The position numbers and the translations under genes are program-made. From Candidatus Peregrinibacteria bacterium (lineage in GTDB: Bacteria; Patescibacteriota; Gracilibacteria; UM-FILTER-43-11), in NCBI GenBank assembly GCA_016927155.1, contig JAFGNE010000030.1, forward strand, positions 1 to 6,417: 6,417 nucleotides of DNA, written 5' to 3'. Numbering within the stretch: position 1 is the stretch's first letter; every line of letters starts with the position of its first letter. This document shows, in pieces, positions 5,654 to 6,417 of the stretch. The notes under the pieces are model-generated. The model was not told the origin of the DNA and made no database searches. It saw nothing but the letters and a program-made list of their open reading frames with translations.

Positions 5654-6417
5654 ATGAAACGAGAGCCAGCCGTGGCCGGAATGTTTTATCCGGCCGATCC
5701 AACGGCTTTACAAGGCATGATCACCTCGTATCTGAATGAGGCGAAGGATTTTGAGTTACCAAACTTGAAAGGCCTCATTTGCCCGCACGCGGGATATGTG
5801 TATAGCGGGCCGACGGCGGGCGTAGCTTACAGGCAAATCCAAAACAGACCGATTCCCGAAAATCTTTTCCTCATCGGCCCCGCGCACCATGTTTACATCG
5901 AGGCGGGCGTGGGCAATTATTCCTCTTTCGTCACCCCGCTTGGCGAAGTGCCGGTTAACCGCGACATCGCGGGGAAACTTGAACATGGGGATTTTCCTTT
6001 TGAAAAAGAAGCCCACCGCCCTGAGCATTGCCTGGAAGTGCAGGTGCCGTTTATCCAGATGACGGCGCCTAAAAGCAGTATCATCCCGATTTTAGTTGGC
6101 GGAATGTCGCCCGAAGAGTTGGCCAAATCCCTTGACGAGTATTTCGTGCGCCCCGACACTTTCTTCATCATCTCCTCCGATCTTTCCCATTATCAGCTTT
6201 ATGATGAAGCGGTAGAAACGGACAAGCGGACACTCAAGATCATCGAAAAACTGGATATCCAGGAGGAAAACCTGGTTGACGCCTGCGGGAAAATCGGCAT
6301 TGGCGCTATAATGCGGCTGGCCAAAAAGCACGGCTACAAGATCAAACTTCTCGACTACCGCAATTCCGGCGACACGGCCGGCGACAAGTCAGCGGTGGTA
6401 GGGTACGGGGCTTTAGC
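5654..6417 (+). CDS. amrB: AmmeMemoRadiSam system protein B (MEMO family), 3' end cut by window
   Basis: This MEMO-family protein is related to human MEMO1 and extradiol-dioxygenase-like folds. The 254 visible residues start MKREPAVAGMFYPADP, the standard N-terminus. Family residues are present: His45 in CPHAGYVYSGPTAG (43-56), His78/His79 in GPAHHVYI, His125 in PEHCLEVQVPF, Asp176 and His179 in SSDLSHY, and Cys211 in ACGKIGIGAI. They correspond to the metal-site region of MEMO1 (H49, H81, C244 with D189 and H192). The frame is open at the window edge after KSAVVGYGAL, a motif usually within a few residues of the C-terminus, so the gene is nearly complete. It has no ribosome site; the ATG follows a T-rich stretch. 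Its neighbour amrS supports the call. amrA is not visible and may lie downstream or elsewhere. Confidence 0.93.
   Translation, partial: MKREPAVAGMFYPADPTALQGMITSYLNEAKDFELPNLKGLICPHAGYVYSGPTAGVAYRQIQNRPIPENLFLIGPAHHVYIEAGVGNYSSFVTPLGEVPVNRDIAGKLEHGDFPFEKEAHRPEHCLEVQVPFIQMTAPKSSIIPILVGGMSPEELAKSLDEYFVRPDTFFIISSDLSHYQLYDEAVETDKRTLKIIEKLDIQEENLVDACGKIGIGAIMRLAKKHGYKIKLLDYRNSGDTAGDKSAVVGYGAL

Overview
The window looks like a bacterial chromosome segment of roughly even base composition. It probably comes from an uncultivated lineage such as Candidate Phyla Radiation/Patescibacteria or a similar environmental group. That placement rests on the style of the retroelement reverse transcriptase and Avd, the short SufD and the absence of clear Shine-Dalgarno sequences; it is an inference. 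TGA acts as a stop in several genes (avd, the RT gene, sufD), so a UGA-glycine code is not suggested.

Region 1 (1-1444) is most of a diversity-generating retroelement (DGR). It starts inside the 3' part of an adenine-rich template repeat (TR). Next comes an Avd accessory gene on the minus strand, then a DGR-type reverse transcriptase on the plus strand. The variable protein and its variable repeat are not in the window. Avd and the RT are head to head, and their probable 5' ends overlap across a run of 12 G (424-435). At this tract length neither gene has a usual start codon in frame with its conserved N-terminus. With 11 G both gain an in-frame ATG at once (minus-strand ATG at 449-451 for avd, plus-strand ATG at 400-402 for the RT). 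This is either a homopolymer error or a possible slippage switch acting on both DGR genes, and it is the most interesting point here.

Region 2 (1462-4507, minus strand) is a compact sufC-sufB-sufD operon for the SufBC2D iron-sulfur cluster scaffold. sufC and sufB overlap by 14 bases, and sufB and sufD are 3 bases apart. No cysteine desulfurase (sufS) or sulfur carrier (sufE/sufU) follows; the operon instead ends 17 bases from the convergent RT gene.

Region 3 (4566-6417, plus strand) diverges from suf. It carries two genes of the AmmeMemoRadiSam set: amrS, a radical SAM enzyme, and amrB, a MEMO-family protein cut by the window end only a few residues before its expected C-terminus. A perfect extended -10 box lies just before amrS and predicts a very short leader. 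A five-run G-quadruplex motif fills much of the amrS-amrB gap. AmrS carries a cluster-binding Cys triad, so it is a plausible client of the neighbouring Suf machinery.
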